Shown here one piece after another: positions 25,429 through 33,905 of a DNA stretch of 64,000 bases. Position numbers and translations under genes: made by a program. The DNA comes from Pseudonocardia sp. EC080619-01 (lineage in GTDB: Bacteria > Actinomycetota > Actinomycetes > Mycobacteriales > Pseudonocardiaceae). The DNA is taken from contig NZ_CP012184.1 in NCBI RefSeq assembly GCF_001420995.1, positions 5,068,501-5,132,500 of the forward strand. The letters are read 5' to 3'. The notes beneath the pieces are model-generated. The model ran no database searches. It saw nothing but the letters and a program-made list of their open reading frames with translations, and had not been told where the DNA came from. Each line of letters opens with the position of its first letter. Position 1 is the first letter of the stretch.

Positions 25429-26713
25429 GGGCGCTCATCGACGTCCACTCGTCCCACGGGACGGTCCAGTCGTAGAAGTCGCCGTCCTGCTGCGTCAGCG
25501 GCTCCGAGCTGCCCGTGACCTCGACCGGGTCGCCGAAGGTCGCCATCGCGAAGAACGCCTTGCCGTCCTTCGTGGACAGGTTGACGCAGCCGTGGCTGAC
25601 GTTGCGGTTGCCCTGCGCGTACGACGACGACGGGTTGGCGTGGATGAACTCGCCGTTGTTGGAGATCCGGACCGCCCAGTACTGCGGCTCGTCGACGTAG
25701 CCGTACGCCTCGTTGGTCATGAGGACCTTCTCCGACTTGCCCATCACCACGTGCGTGCCGGAGCGGGTGACCCGGTTCGGGTCGGACTCCATGCCGTAGG
25801 ACGCGTCGTAGCGGGCGATCTCCTTCCCGTCCCGGACGACGACGATCTGGTGGCTCCGGGTGTCGGCCTTCACGATCTGGCTCCGGCCGACGGTGAAGGT
25901 GCGGTCGACGTCCTCGGTGGCCCAGGTGCCGTCACCGAGGTCGGTCCCGCGCAGCGCGCCGTGCACCCGCACCGTCGTGTGCGCGGGCCAGTAGGTCCTC
26001 GGCCGGTAGTGCACCCGCGAGCCCTCGGCGGTGTCGGGCAGCCACGCCCACGCGCCCTCGACCGGCTTCGACGTCTCCACCCGCAGCGTCCGTTCGACGG
26101 CCGCCTTCGCCGCGTCGGACAGCTCGCCGGGGAAGCGCAGCACGATCGGGGCGCCGACGCCGACCTCGCCGCCGTCCCGGACGTTCATCGTCGCGTCGAG
26201 GGTGTCGGCGGGATCGACGGTGGTGAAGGGGTCCGCGGCCAGCGGCCGCCGGTCGTCGCCGGTCACGACCCACGAACCGGACCAGCGGTAGGTCGTGCCG
26301 AACTCCAGCGGATCGGTGCTGGTCCAGCGGCGACCGTCGGGCGAGAGCCGGCCGGCGACGGGGCCGTCGTCGCCGGTCAGGGCGACGTTCTCCAGCCGGC
26401 CGGTGCTGACCTCGGCCGTCGCCGGGTCGCGGGGTGCGACCGGCGGGCCCGGGCGCGGGGAGGTGGAGAGGACGACCGGGACCGGTGGTGCCTCCGGCTC
26501 CGGGGCCAGGCCGAACCGGTCGAACACCCCGGCCAGGTCGCGTGCCACGGTGCCGCCGATCCGGCCCTCGGCGACGGCGGCCGTCCCGCCCGCGACGAGC
26601 GCGACGAGTGCCACCAGCCCGACGGTGAACAGCGCGAGGCTGCGGCGGTGCAGCGAGCGACGACGACCGCGCGGCGTGTGCCGCCCGCGCGACCGCTCCC
26701 AGGACCTGGACAT
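25421..26713 (-). CDS. L,D-transpeptidase with Ig-like domains (Ldt-type)
   Basis: This 430-residue cell-wall enzyme makes 3-3 cross-links in peptidoglycan, or attaches proteins to it. The N-terminus has a positively charged stretch and then one membrane segment (LALFTVGLVALVALVAGGTAAVA), so it is an anchored exported protein. Two Ig-like domains follow (about residues 80-290), then the YkuD domain with the catalytic motif SHGCVNLS, whose cysteine is residue 376. This arrangement matches mycobacterial LdtMt2. The gene is divergent from a PLP enzyme gene, 91 nt apart. Confidence 0.93.
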   Translation of the reverse strand: MSRSWERSRGRHTPRGRRRSLHRRSLALFTVGLVALVALVAGGTAAVAEGRIGGTVARDLAGVFDRFGLAPEPEAPPVPVVLSTSPRPGPPVAPRDPATAEVSTGRLENVALTGDDGPVAGRLSPDGRRWTSTDPLEFGTTYRWSGSWVVTGDDRRPLAADPFTTVDPADTLDATMNVRDGGEVGVGAPIVLRFPGELSDAAKAAVERTLRVETSKPVEGAWAWLPDTAEGSRVHYRPRTYWPAHTTVRVHGALRGTDLGDGTWATEDVDRTFTVGRSQIVKADTRSHQIVVVRDGKEIARYDASYGMESDPNRVTRSGTHVVMGKSEKVLMTNEAYGYVDEPQYWAVRISNNGEFIHANPSSSYAQGNRNVSHGCVNLSTKDGKAFFAMATFGDPVEVTGSSEPLTQQDGDFYDWTVPWDEWTSMSALT

Positions 26714-26792
26714 GGTGAGATCTTGACGCTTGTGTCACCCACACGGGGGGAACGACACGTCACCATCGGGTCACGGGTGTGCGGACGGATGA

Positions 26793-26798
26793 CACGCT
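26793..26798 (+). promoter_or_regulatory. Leaderless -10 hexamer CACGCT
   Basis: CACGCT ends 6 nt before the ATG at 26805. Its position repeats the spacing seen at other starts in this window and suggests a leaderless transcript for the PLP enzyme and perhaps the whole transporter and storage block. Confidence 0.42.
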
Positions 26799-26804
26799 GA
26801 CCCC

Positions 26805-28001
26805 ATGAGCTACGACGTCGCCGCCGTCCGCAGCCGCTTCCCCGCGTTGCGGGCCGGGATCGCGCACTTCGACGGCCCCGGCGGCTCGCAGGTGCCCGAC
26901 GCCGTCGCCGGAGCGGTCGCCGGAGCGCTCACCTCGCCGCTGGCCAACCGCGGGACGATCACCAGCGGGGAGCGGGCGTCGGACGGGATCGTGCACGGCG
27001 CGCGGGCCGCCGTGGCCGACCTCCTCGGTGCCGACCCGCGGGGGATCGTGTTCGGGCGCAGCATGACCGCGCTGACCTTCGACCTGGCCCGCACGCTGGC
27101 CGCGACGTGGTCGCCGGGTGACGAGATCGTCGTGACCCGGCTCGACCACGACGCCAACATCCGGCCCTGGGTGATCGCGGCGGAGGCCGCCGGCGTGACC
27201 GTGCGGTGGCTCGACTTCGACCCGGGGACCGGCGAGCTCGACGACGTCGCACCGCTCCTGTCCGGCCGCACCCGCCTGGTCGCGGTGACGGGTGCGTCGA
27301 ACCTGATCGGGACCCGGCCCGACGTCCCCGCGATCGCCGCGGCGGTGCACGCCGCCGGTGCGCTGCTCATGGTCGACGGGGTGCACCTGACCGCGCACGC
27401 CGCCGTCGACGTCCGGGAGCTGGGCGCCGACTTCTACGCCTGCTCGCCGTACAAGTTCCTGGGCCCGCACTGCGGGGTGCTCGCCGCCGACCCGGCGCTG
27501 CTGGAGACGCTGCGCCCGGCCAAGCTGCTGCCGTCGACCGACGCGGTGCCCGAGCGGTTCGAGCTCGGCACCCTGCCCTACGAGCTGCTGGCCGGCACCA
27601 CCGCCGCGGTCGACTTCCTCGCGGCGCTCGACGGCGGGACGGGCGATCGGCGGACGCGGCTGCGGGCCTCGCTCGCCGCGGTGCACGCCCACGAGGAGCC
27701 GCTGCGGGAGCGGATCGAGGCCCACCTCGCCACGCTGCCCGGGGTGACGGTCCGGTCCCGGGCGGCGTCGCGCACGCCGACGCTGCTCGTGACCTTCGAC
27801 GACCGCGACCCGGCCGACGCCTACCGCTGGCTCGCGGAGCGGCGGATCGCGGCGCCGTCGTCGTCGTTCTACGCGCTGGAGTGCTCGCGGCGGCTCGGCC
27901 TGGGGGACACCGGATCCCTGCGGATCGGCCTGGCCTGCTACACCGACGACGGCGACGTCGACCGCCTCCTGGAGGCGCTGTCCGGCTTCGTCGGGGCGTG
28001 A
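26805..28001 (+). CDS. Cysteine desulfurase-like PLP enzyme (aminotransferase class V)
   Basis: This 398-residue protein has fold type I PLP architecture. It shows VTRLDHDANIRPW, the PLP aspartate segment LLMVDGVHLTAHAAVDV, and the Schiff-base lysine in YACSPYKFLGPHCG. It belongs to the cysteine desulfurase-like subfamily related to SufS/IscS. I do not see the flexible active-site Cys loop of true desulfurases, so sulfur transfer is not certain. It ends 24 nt before the binding protein of an ABC importer. It may be the first gene of that operon, although a separate -10-like element precedes the binding protein. Confidence 0.85.
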   Translation: MSYDVAAVRSRFPALRAGIAHFDGPGGSQVPDAVAGAVAGALTSPLANRGTITSGERASDGIVHGARAAVADLLGADPRGIVFGRSMTALTFDLARTLAATWSPGDEIVVTRLDHDANIRPWVIAAEAAGVTVRWLDFDPGTGELDDVAPLLSGRTRLVAVTGASNLIGTRPDVPAIAAAVHAAGALLMVDGVHLTAHAAVDVRELGADFYACSPYKFLGPHCGVLAADPALLETLRPAKLLPSTDAVPERFELGTLPYELLAGTTAAVDFLAALDGGTGDRRTRLRASLAAVHAHEEPLRERIEAHLATLPGVTVRSRAASRTPTLLVTFDDRDPADAYRWLAERRIAAPSSSFYALECSRRLGLGDTGSLRIGLACYTDDGDVDRLLEALSGFVGA

Positions 28002-28013
28002 TCCGTCGTATGT

Positions 28014-28019
28014 GAGACT
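28014..28019 (+). promoter_or_regulatory. Possible leaderless -10 hexamer GAGACT
   Basis: GAGACT ends 6 nt before the GTG at 28026. It is a weak hexamer but has the same spacing as others. It could give the importer genes their own start. Confidence 0.3.
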
Positions 28020-28025
28020 GTTCAG

Positions 28026-29195
28026 GTGATTCGCCTTCGGTGGCTCGCCGCCGTGCTCGTCCCGCTCGCGCTGCTCGCCGGGTGCTCGGCGCCCGTCGCC
28101 GACCCGCCGCCGGCCGGGTGCGTCCCGGGGGCACCGGCCCCGACCGGCGACGTGCCGTTCGCGCACGCGTCCAACGTGGAGATCACGGGGGAGGACGGCT
28201 ACCGCCTGCTGACGGTCCGGCAGCCCTACCCGGGCGGGCCGCTGCAGTCGGTCGTGCTGGTCGGGTGCGGCGAGCCGGACCCGGTGCTGCCGGCGGACCT
28301 GGCCGGGACCCCGGTCGTGCGGACGCCGGTGCAGGGGATCTTCGCCGCCTCGACGACCCAGCTGCCGATGATCACCGAGCTGGGCCTGCTCGACCGGCTG
28401 ACCGGCGTCGGGAGTCTGGCCGCCGTCAGCGACCCGCAGGTGCGGGCGCACGTCGAGTCGGGCGCGGCGGTGGAGTTCGCGCCGGGCTCGACCGTCGACG
28501 GGGAACGGGTGGTCGCCGACGCCCCGCCGGTGGTGCTGTCCGGCGGCACCGACGATCCCGCGTTCCCGGCGCTGCGCGCGGCCGGCGTCCCGGTCGTCGG
28601 GTGGGGCGACTACCTGGAGTCCGGCCCGCTCGGCCAGGCCGAGTGGATCAAGGTGATGGGCGCGCTGACCGGGACCGACGCGCAGGCCGCAGCCGCCTTC
28701 GACGGGATCGCGCAGCGCTACACCGAGCTCGCCGGGCGGGTGCGCGGCGCCCCGCCGGTGCCGATCGTCGCTGGCCAGCCGTACCAGGGCAGCTGGAGCG
28801 TCCCGGGCGCCGACTCGACCGCGGGCATGCTGTTCCGTGACGCGGGCGCGAGCTGGTCGGGTCTCGGCATCCGCTCCACCGGGACCAGCCCGCAGACCCT
28901 GGAGAGCGTGCTCGCCGCGGACGGTGGCGCCGGGATCTGGCTGGCCGACGGGCCGTGGGCCACCACCGCGGACATCGCGGGCACCGACCCGCGGCTCACC
29001 GCGGTCGCGGCCGCCGGGCCCGGTGGGCAGGTCTGGACCCGCGACGCGTTCCTCGGCCCGGACGGCGGCAACCAGATCTACGAGCGCGGGGTGCTGCACC
29101 CCGACGAGATCCTCGGCGACCTCGTCGCGATCCTGCACCCCGGCCTGCTGCCCGGCCACGAGTTCGTCTACTACCGGCAGGTGCCCTCCGGATGA
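28026..29195 (+). CDS. ABC importer substrate-binding lipoprotein (FecB/BtuF-type)
   Basis: The product has 389 residues. The signal peptide ends in a lipobox (ALLAGC), so it is a membrane-anchored lipoprotein. The mature part is a class III binding-protein fold with the long connecting helix. It has VVRTPVQGIFAASTTQLPMITELGLLDRLTGVG and YLESGPLGQAEWIKVMGALTG, both as in metal-chelate binders. The stop overlaps the permease ATG (ATGA at 29192-29195). Metal-chelate, cobalamin, heme or oxyanions such as molybdate are all possible for this fold. The downstream molybdenum storage genes make molybdate or tungstate worth testing. Confidence 0.87.
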   Translation: MIRLRWLAAVLVPLALLAGCSAPVADPPPAGCVPGAPAPTGDVPFAHASNVEITGEDGYRLLTVRQPYPGGPLQSVVLVGCGEPDPVLPADLAGTPVVRTPVQGIFAASTTQLPMITELGLLDRLTGVGSLAAVSDPQVRAHVESGAAVEFAPGSTVDGERVVADAPPVVLSGGTDDPAFPALRAAGVPVVGWGDYLESGPLGQAEWIKVMGALTGTDAQAAAAFDGIAQRYTELAGRVRGAPPVPIVAGQPYQGSWSVPGADSTAGMLFRDAGASWSGLGIRSTGTSPQTLESVLAADGGAGIWLADGPWATTADIAGTDPRLTAVAAAGPGGQVWTRDAFLGPDGGNQIYERGVLHPDEILGDLVAILHPGLLPGHEFVYYRQVPSG

Positions 29196-30310
29196 CGGGC
29201 ACGGAGCCGGGCGTGGCCCTGCGGGACCGGCCCGGCCGGTCGGCGGAGCGTTCCGGCGGGCGGGCACCGCTCGTCCTCGCCGCGCTCGGGGCGGGTGTGC
29301 TGGTGCTGTTCGCCCTCGCCGTCTCGACCGGTTCGGTGGTGATCCCACTCGGCCGGACGGTCACCGCGCTGCTCGGTGTGGGTGCCCCGGACGCCCGGCT
29401 GGACCTGCTGGTCACCGACCTGCGGGTGCCGCGGGCGGTGACCGCGCTGCTGGCCGGGGCCGGGCTCGGCGCGGCCGGACTGCTCACCCAGACCCTGTTC
29501 CGCAACCCGCTCGCCGAGCCCTACGTGCTGGGCGTCAGCGCCGGGGCGGGCCTCGGCGTCGCCCTGGTGACGACGGCCGGTGCCGCGGGGACCGCCACGG
29601 TCTTCGCGACCGGCGGGCTGGGCGCGGTACCCGTCGCGGGCGGGCGCCTGGCGACCGTGGCGGCTGCCGCCGCCGGGGCCGGTGTGGTGCTCGGCCTGGT
29701 GCTGCTGCTGTCCCGGTTCGCCCGCTCGGTCACGGCGCTGCTGGTGATCGGCGTGATGCTCGGGTCGGTGGTCACCTCGGTGGTCGGCCTGCTGCTGGTC
29801 TGGACCGACCCGCGGACCGCGCAGCAGTTCCTGATGTGGGGCCTGGGGAGCGTCGACGGCGTCGCCCGGGGTGAGCTGCCGGTGCTCGCGGTGGTCGTCG
29901 CCGCCGGTCTCGTCGTGGTCGCCCTGCTCGCCAAACCGGTGGACGGCCTGCTGCTCGGCGACGACTACGCCCGCACCGCCGGCGTCGACGTCGCCCGGGT
30001 GCGGGTCGTCGTCCTGCTGGTCGCGGCGGTGCTGGCGGGGGCGGTCACGGCGTTCTGCGGGCCGATCGGGTTCGTCGGGATCGCCGTGCCGCACCTGGCC
30101 CGGGCCGCCGTCGGGACCTCCCGGCACCGGGTCCTGGTCCCCGCCACCGCGCTCACCGGTGCGCTGGTCGGGCTGGCCTGCGCCGTCGTCGCGCACCCGC
30201 CGGGCGCCGGGACGGTGATCCCGCTGAACGTGGTGACCTCGCTGGTCGGGGCACCGGTGGTGATCGCGGTGCTGCTGCGGTCGCGGCGGCTCGGCGGTCG
30301 CGCGTGGTGA
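29192..30310 (+). CDS. ABC importer permease (FecCD/BtuC family)
   Basis: This 372-residue protein has about ten membrane segments in the type II importer arrangement. It carries LRVPRAVTALLAGAGLGAAGLLTQTLFRNPLAEPYVLGVSAGAGLG and, near the end, FCGPIGFVGIAVPHLARAAVG, which is the coupling helix region that docks onto the ATPase. Only one permease gene is present, so the pore would be a homodimer, as in BtuC or MolB. It is overlapped on both sides by its operon partners. Confidence 0.92.
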   Translation: MTGTEPGVALRDRPGRSAERSGGRAPLVLAALGAGVLVLFALAVSTGSVVIPLGRTVTALLGVGAPDARLDLLVTDLRVPRAVTALLAGAGLGAAGLLTQTLFRNPLAEPYVLGVSAGAGLGVALVTTAGAAGTATVFATGGLGAVPVAGGRLATVAAAAAGAGVVLGLVLLLSRFARSVTALLVIGVMLGSVVTSVVGLLLVWTDPRTAQQFLMWGLGSVDGVARGELPVLAVVVAAGLVVVALLAKPVDGLLLGDDYARTAGVDVARVRVVVLLVAAVLAGAVTAFCGPIGFVGIAVPHLARAAVGTSRHRVLVPATALTGALVGLACAVVAHPPGAGTVIPLNVVTSLVGAPVVIAVLLRSRRLGGRAW

Positions 30311-31137
30311 CGGCGCCCGTCGCGGGGGAGGACGGGGCCGGGCTGCGGCTGTCCGGGCTGACCGCCGGGCACCGGGCGGACGGGGCCCTGCGCGGCCGCC
30401 GGGCCGTGCCGGTCCTGTCCGGGGTGTCGGCCGTCGCGGGGCGGGGGGAGCTCACGGTCCTGCTCGGCCCGAACGGTGCGGGAAAGTCCACGCTGCTACG
30501 GACCCTCGCGGGGCTGCAGCCCGCGCTCGGCGGCACGGCGGCGCTCGACGGCGAGGACCTGGCGGGACTGCGGGCGCCCGCCCGGGCGCGCCGGATCGGG
30601 GTCGTGCTCACCGAACGGCCGGATCCCGGCCTGCTGACCGGGCGCGACGTCGTCGAGCTGGGGCGGCTGCCGCACACCGGCTCGGCGGGCGTCCTCGGCC
30701 CGGCCGACGACGCCGCCGTCGACGCCGCGATCGACGCCGTCCGGGCCGGGGCGCTGGCCGGACGCCCGCTGGCCCGGCTGTCCGACGGCGAGCGCCAGCG
30801 GCTGATGATCGCCCGGGCGCTGGCCCAGGAACCGTCGCTGCTGCTGCTCGACGAGCCGAGCGCGTTCCTCGACGTCGCCGCCCGGGTCGCGCTGCTCGGC
30901 CTGCTGCGGCGGCTGGCCCGGGAACAGGGGCTCTGCGTGCTGCTGTCGACCCACGACCTGGAGCTCGCGCTGCGGCTCGCCGACCGGGCCTGGCTGCTCG
31001 ACGGTGCCGGGGGCGTCCGGACCGGGACGCCCGCCGAGCTGGCCGGCGCGGGTGCGATCGGCGCGGCGTTCGACACCGACGAACTGGCCTTCGAACCGGC
31101 GACGGGCACCTTCCGGCTGCGCACCGGGACGGCATGA
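30304..31137 (+). CDS. ABC importer ATP-binding protein (FecE/BtuD family)
   Basis: The product has 277 residues. Walker A is LLGPNGAGKST. The signature is LSDGERQRLMIARALAQ and Walker B is LLLLDEPSAFLDV, then the STHDLELAL switch histidine. All catalytic elements are present. It has no C-terminal TOBE/Mop domain, so if it moves molybdate it is of the MolBC rather than the ModC type. The GTG at 30304 or the next one at 30307 are both possible; the latter gives a 4-nt overlap with the permease stop. Confidence 0.92.
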   Translation: MVTAPVAGEDGAGLRLSGLTAGHRADGALRGRRAVPVLSGVSAVAGRGELTVLLGPNGAGKSTLLRTLAGLQPALGGTAALDGEDLAGLRAPARARRIGVVLTERPDPGLLTGRDVVELGRLPHTGSAGVLGPADDAAVDAAIDAVRAGALAGRPLARLSDGERQRLMIARALAQEPSLLLLDEPSAFLDVAARVALLGLLRRLAREQGLCVLLSTHDLELALRLADRAWLLDGAGGVRTGTPAELAGAGAIGAAFDTDELAFEPATGTFRLRTGTA

Positions 31138-31426
31138 CCGTCTCCGCAGGTGCGGGCACCGCACGGGGCGTCCGTCCGGCGCCGCGGCGTCGGGGGCATC
31201 GGTGACCGACATCACCTGATCGGCGGTTCGGCGGAGCGGATGCGGCGTACTCGCGCGGTTCCGGGCGCGGCCTCGGACCTGCGCTCCGATCATCTCCGCA
31301 GCACCGTCGCACCGGGCGGGTGCGGAGGGCGGCACCGGCCCGCGGGAGTCACTAGGTTCGGCTCCGACGCGACCGCCGCCGGCCCCGTGCCCGCCCGGTC
31401 CCCCGAACCACCTCCGAGGAGACCCG
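31138..31426. other. Intergenic region upstream of the molybdenum storage genes
   Basis: These 289 bases have no convincing gene. A short hairpin, GGTGA-CCGACA-TCACC, lies at 31201-31216. An A/T-richer element CACTAGGTTCGG follows near 31350. GAGGAG lies 7 nt before the mosB ATG. The length is enough for a separate promoter, so the storage genes may be transcribed on their own. No Moco riboswitch pattern is evident by eye. Confidence 0.4.
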
Positions 31427-32254
31427 ATGTCCGATGCCGCGAGCGCGGCCGAGCTCGAGTCGCTGCTGCTGTCCCGGTCGCTCGACGACCCGGAACTCGC
31501 GGCGGCCACCGAGCGCACGCCCGACACCCCCGTCCTGCCCGACGTGTCGGTGGTCAAGGTCGGCGGCCAGAGCTTCGTCGACCGGGGCCGCGAGGCAGTG
31601 TTCCCGCTGGTCGAGGAGCTCCTGGAGGCGCGGTCCTCGCACCGGATGCTGATCGGCACCGGCGGCGGCACCCGGGCCCGGCACGCGTACGCGCTCGCCG
31701 CCGAGCTTGGCCTGCCCACCGGCGTGCTGAGCTCGTTCGGCAGCGCCGTCGCCGGGCAGAACGCCACGATGCTCGGCTACCTCATGGCCAAGCACGGGAT
31801 CCCGGTCGTCTCCGGCGGCGGGTTCGAGGCGCTGCCGCTGTACCTGTCGGAGTCGCGCGCGGCGATCTTCGCCGGGATGCCGCCGTACGCGATGTGGCAG
31901 CCGCTGCCCGACGAGGGCGTCATCCCGCCCTACCGCACCGACGCCGGGTGCTACCTCGTCGCCGAGACCTACGGCTGCAAGAACATGATCTTCGTCAAGG
32001 ACGAGGACGGCCTCTACACCGCCAACCCGAAGACCGACCCGCGTGCCACGCTGATCCCCGAGATCACGGTCGAGGAGCTGATCGAGCGGGACCTGCCCGA
32101 CCTCGTGATCGAACGCCCGGTGCTGGAACTGATGACGCGGGCGAAGCGCGTCCGCAGCGTCCAGATCGTCAACGGGCTCAAGCCCGGCAACCTCACCCGC
32201 GCCCTCGCCGGCGAGCACGTCGGCACGATCATCACCGCCGGAGACGCCCGATGA
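31427..32254 (+). CDS. mosB: Molybdenum storage protein, beta subunit-like (MosB)
   Basis: The product has 275 residues in the amino-acid/UMP-kinase fold. It is strikingly like the beta subunit of the Azotobacter vinelandii molybdenum storage protein as I recall it. Shared blocks include VVKVGGQSFVDRG, LIGTGGGTRARH, MPPYAMW, EGVIPPYRTDAGCYLVAE, MIFVKDEDGLYTANPKT, and the end VNGLKPGNLTRALAGEHVG. In Azotobacter three alpha and three beta subunits form a cage that packs polyoxomolybdate clusters using ATP. The start ATG follows GAGGAG. Its stop overlaps the alpha-like gene (ATGA), indicating fixed-ratio production. Storage of molybdate or tungstate is inferred from homology. UMP kinase is unlikely, since that gene is a single-copy housekeeping enzyme with different motifs. 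Confidence 0.87.
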   Translation: MSDAASAAELESLLLSRSLDDPELAAATERTPDTPVLPDVSVVKVGGQSFVDRGREAVFPLVEELLEARSSHRMLIGTGGGTRARHAYALAAELGLPTGVLSSFGSAVAGQNATMLGYLMAKHGIPVVSGGGFEALPLYLSESRAAIFAGMPPYAMWQPLPDEGVIPPYRTDAGCYLVAETYGCKNMIFVKDEDGLYTANPKTDPRATLIPEITVEELIERDLPDLVIERPVLELMTRAKRVRSVQIVNGLKPGNLTRALAGEHVGTIITAGDAR

Positions 32255-33048
32255 GCACCACGTACACCAAGGACGTCGAGTCCGCACTGGCCCGCCAGAC
32301 CCTGATGGACCGCGAGCAGGTCCGCCCGGTCGACCAGCAGCAGCCGGTCATCCGGATGCTGCCGACGCTGCGCGTCGTCGTGCTCGGCGGGCGGTCCGTC
32401 ATCGACCGCGGCCGGGACGTGCTGCTGCCGCTGGTCGACGAGATCCGCGCGGCCCTCGACGGGGACCCGCTGCTGCTCGCCACGGGCGCCGGCATCCGCG
32501 CCCGGCACGCACTCGGCGTCGGCCTCGACCTCGGCCTCCCCACCGGCGCGCTCGCGGAGCTCGCCGGCCGCGAGGCCGAGCAGAACGGTCACCTCGTGGC
32601 GGCGCTGCTGGCCGACCGCGGCGTCGCCTACCTGGGCCACGACACCGTCGCGCACCAGCTGCCGGTGCACCTGGCCGCGTCGAACGCGGCCGTCACCAAC
32701 GGCTTCCCGCCCTTCGGCGTGCACGAGTTCCCGGCCGCGACCGGGAAGATCCCGCCGCACCGCACCGACACCGGTGCGCTGCTGCTCGCCGACGCGTGGG
32801 GCGCGGCGTCGCTGACCTACGTCCGCGACGTCCCGGGCGTGCTCGACGGCGACGACGTCGTCGGATCGGTGACGGCCGCCGAACTGCTCGCCGACCCCGC
32901 CCGTGGCCTGCCGGTCGACCGGCAGGCGCTGGTGACGCTGCAGCGGGCGAAGCACGTCCGGTCGTTCCAGGTGGTCGACGGGACCGTGCCGGGCACCCTG
33001 ACCCGGGCGCTGGCCGGGGAGCACGTCGGGACCGTCGTCTCCGCCTGA
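32251..33048 (+). CDS. mosA: Molybdenum storage protein, alpha subunit-like (MosA)
   Basis: The product has 265 residues in the same kinase-like fold as its neighbour. It matches the Azotobacter alpha subunit in LARQTLMDRE, VVVLGGRSVIDRGRDVLLPLVDE, LLATGAGIRARHALGVGLDLGLPTG, EAEQNGHLVAALLA, the IPPHRTDTGALLLADAWGAA stretch, and TRALAGEHVGT. In the Azotobacter protein I recall a His triplet after FPPY that touches the molybdate cluster. Here the same place reads FPPFGVHEFP, so only one His is kept. The beta-like gene overlaps it by 4 nt. Different metal clusters, or a weaker molybdate grip, are possible because of that change. Confidence 0.85.
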   Translation: MSTTYTKDVESALARQTLMDREQVRPVDQQQPVIRMLPTLRVVVLGGRSVIDRGRDVLLPLVDEIRAALDGDPLLLATGAGIRARHALGVGLDLGLPTGALAELAGREAEQNGHLVAALLADRGVAYLGHDTVAHQLPVHLAASNAAVTNGFPPFGVHEFPAATGKIPPHRTDTGALLLADAWGAASLTYVRDVPGVLDGDDVVGSVTAAELLADPARGLPVDRQALVTLQRAKHVRSFQVVDGTVPGTLTRALAGEHVGTVVSA

Positions 33049-33074
33049 CGGAGCGGACCGGGGCGGACCGGGCC

Positions 33075-33758
33075 CTAGCCGGTGGGTGCCGCCGGGGCGG
33101 GCTCGTCCGCGGGCACCGCCACCGGGCCCTCCGCCGCGGGCCGCCGTCGCCGGGCGACGACCGCACCGATCGTCAGCACCACCAGCCCGGCGACGGCCAG
33201 CAGGAACGGCACGGAGCCGGGGTCGCCGCCGTAGGCCCCGATCGTCACGAACGCCACGGCCGACGGCAGCACCCCGACGACCGAGCCCACCAGGTAGTCG
33301 CGCATCCGGATCGCGGTCAGGCCGCAGGCGTAGCTGAGGACCGGGAACGGGATGACGGGGAGCAGCCGCCCGCCCGCCACCGTCCAGAGCCCGCCGCGGC
33401 GCAGCCGCTCGTCGAGCCGGCGGATCCGGGCGTTGCCGAGCCCGGCGATCACCTCGCGCCCCAGCACCCGGGACACGACGAACCCGGCCAGTGACCCGGT
33501 GGCGACGGCGACCATCGTCGTGGCCAGCCCGACCGGCAGCCCGAACAGGACACCGGCCGCGATCCCCATCAGCGTCGCCGGGGCCGGGACCAGCGTGAAC
33601 GCCGCGAACAGCAGGGTGAACAGCACCGGGGCCGCCCAGCCGGCGCCGAGCGTCACCGCACGGATGCCGTCCAGGGTCGGCAGGCCGGTCACGAGCAGCA
33701 CGGCCGAGCCGGCCGCGACCAGCAGGACCAGCAGCGCCGGGCGCCACCATCGGGCCAC
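33075..33758 (-). CDS. TVP38/TMEM64-family membrane protein (VTT domain)
   Basis: The product has 227 residues, with about five membrane segments. It contains the VTT-domain elements FTLVPAPATLMGIAAGVLFG, GSLAGFVVSRVLGRE and GGRLLPVIPFPVLSYACGLTAIRMRDYLVGSVVG. The family includes DedA-like scramblases and SNARE-associated homologues. The precise role in bacteria is unsettled. GGAGG precedes the GTG at 33758, which starts just before the first helix. A longer GTG start at 33797 is possible. Confidence 0.8.
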   Translation of the reverse strand: MARWWRPALLVLLVAAGSAVLLVTGLPTLDGIRAVTLGAGWAAPVLFTLLFAAFTLVPAPATLMGIAAGVLFGLPVGLATTMVAVATGSLAGFVVSRVLGREVIAGLGNARIRRLDERLRRGGLWTVAGGRLLPVIPFPVLSYACGLTAIRMRDYLVGSVVGVLPSAVAFVTIGAYGGDPGSVPFLLAVAGLVVLTIGAVVARRRRPAAEGPVAVPADEPAPAAPTG

Positions 33759-33905
33759 CGTCGTCCACCTCCACACACGACTCACGGGGGATCTCACCCG
33801 GACCTACGACGCGCGTCGCGGCGCCGGTTCGGGCGTTCCCCCCGCGGTGGCGGTGAGCGGGTCACGGGCTGCGGTGTGCGGTGGCTCTGCCAGACTCGGC
33901 GCGCG

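Noticed and set aside
31138..31426. Moco riboswitch before the storage genes
   Set aside because: No conserved core could be matched, and Moco switches control cofactor synthesis, not storage proteins.
31427..33048. Ordinary UMP kinase (pyrH) genes
   Set aside because: Two diverged copies overlap each other and both match the MosA/MosB-specific blocks; pyrH is a single gene linked to tsf and frr.
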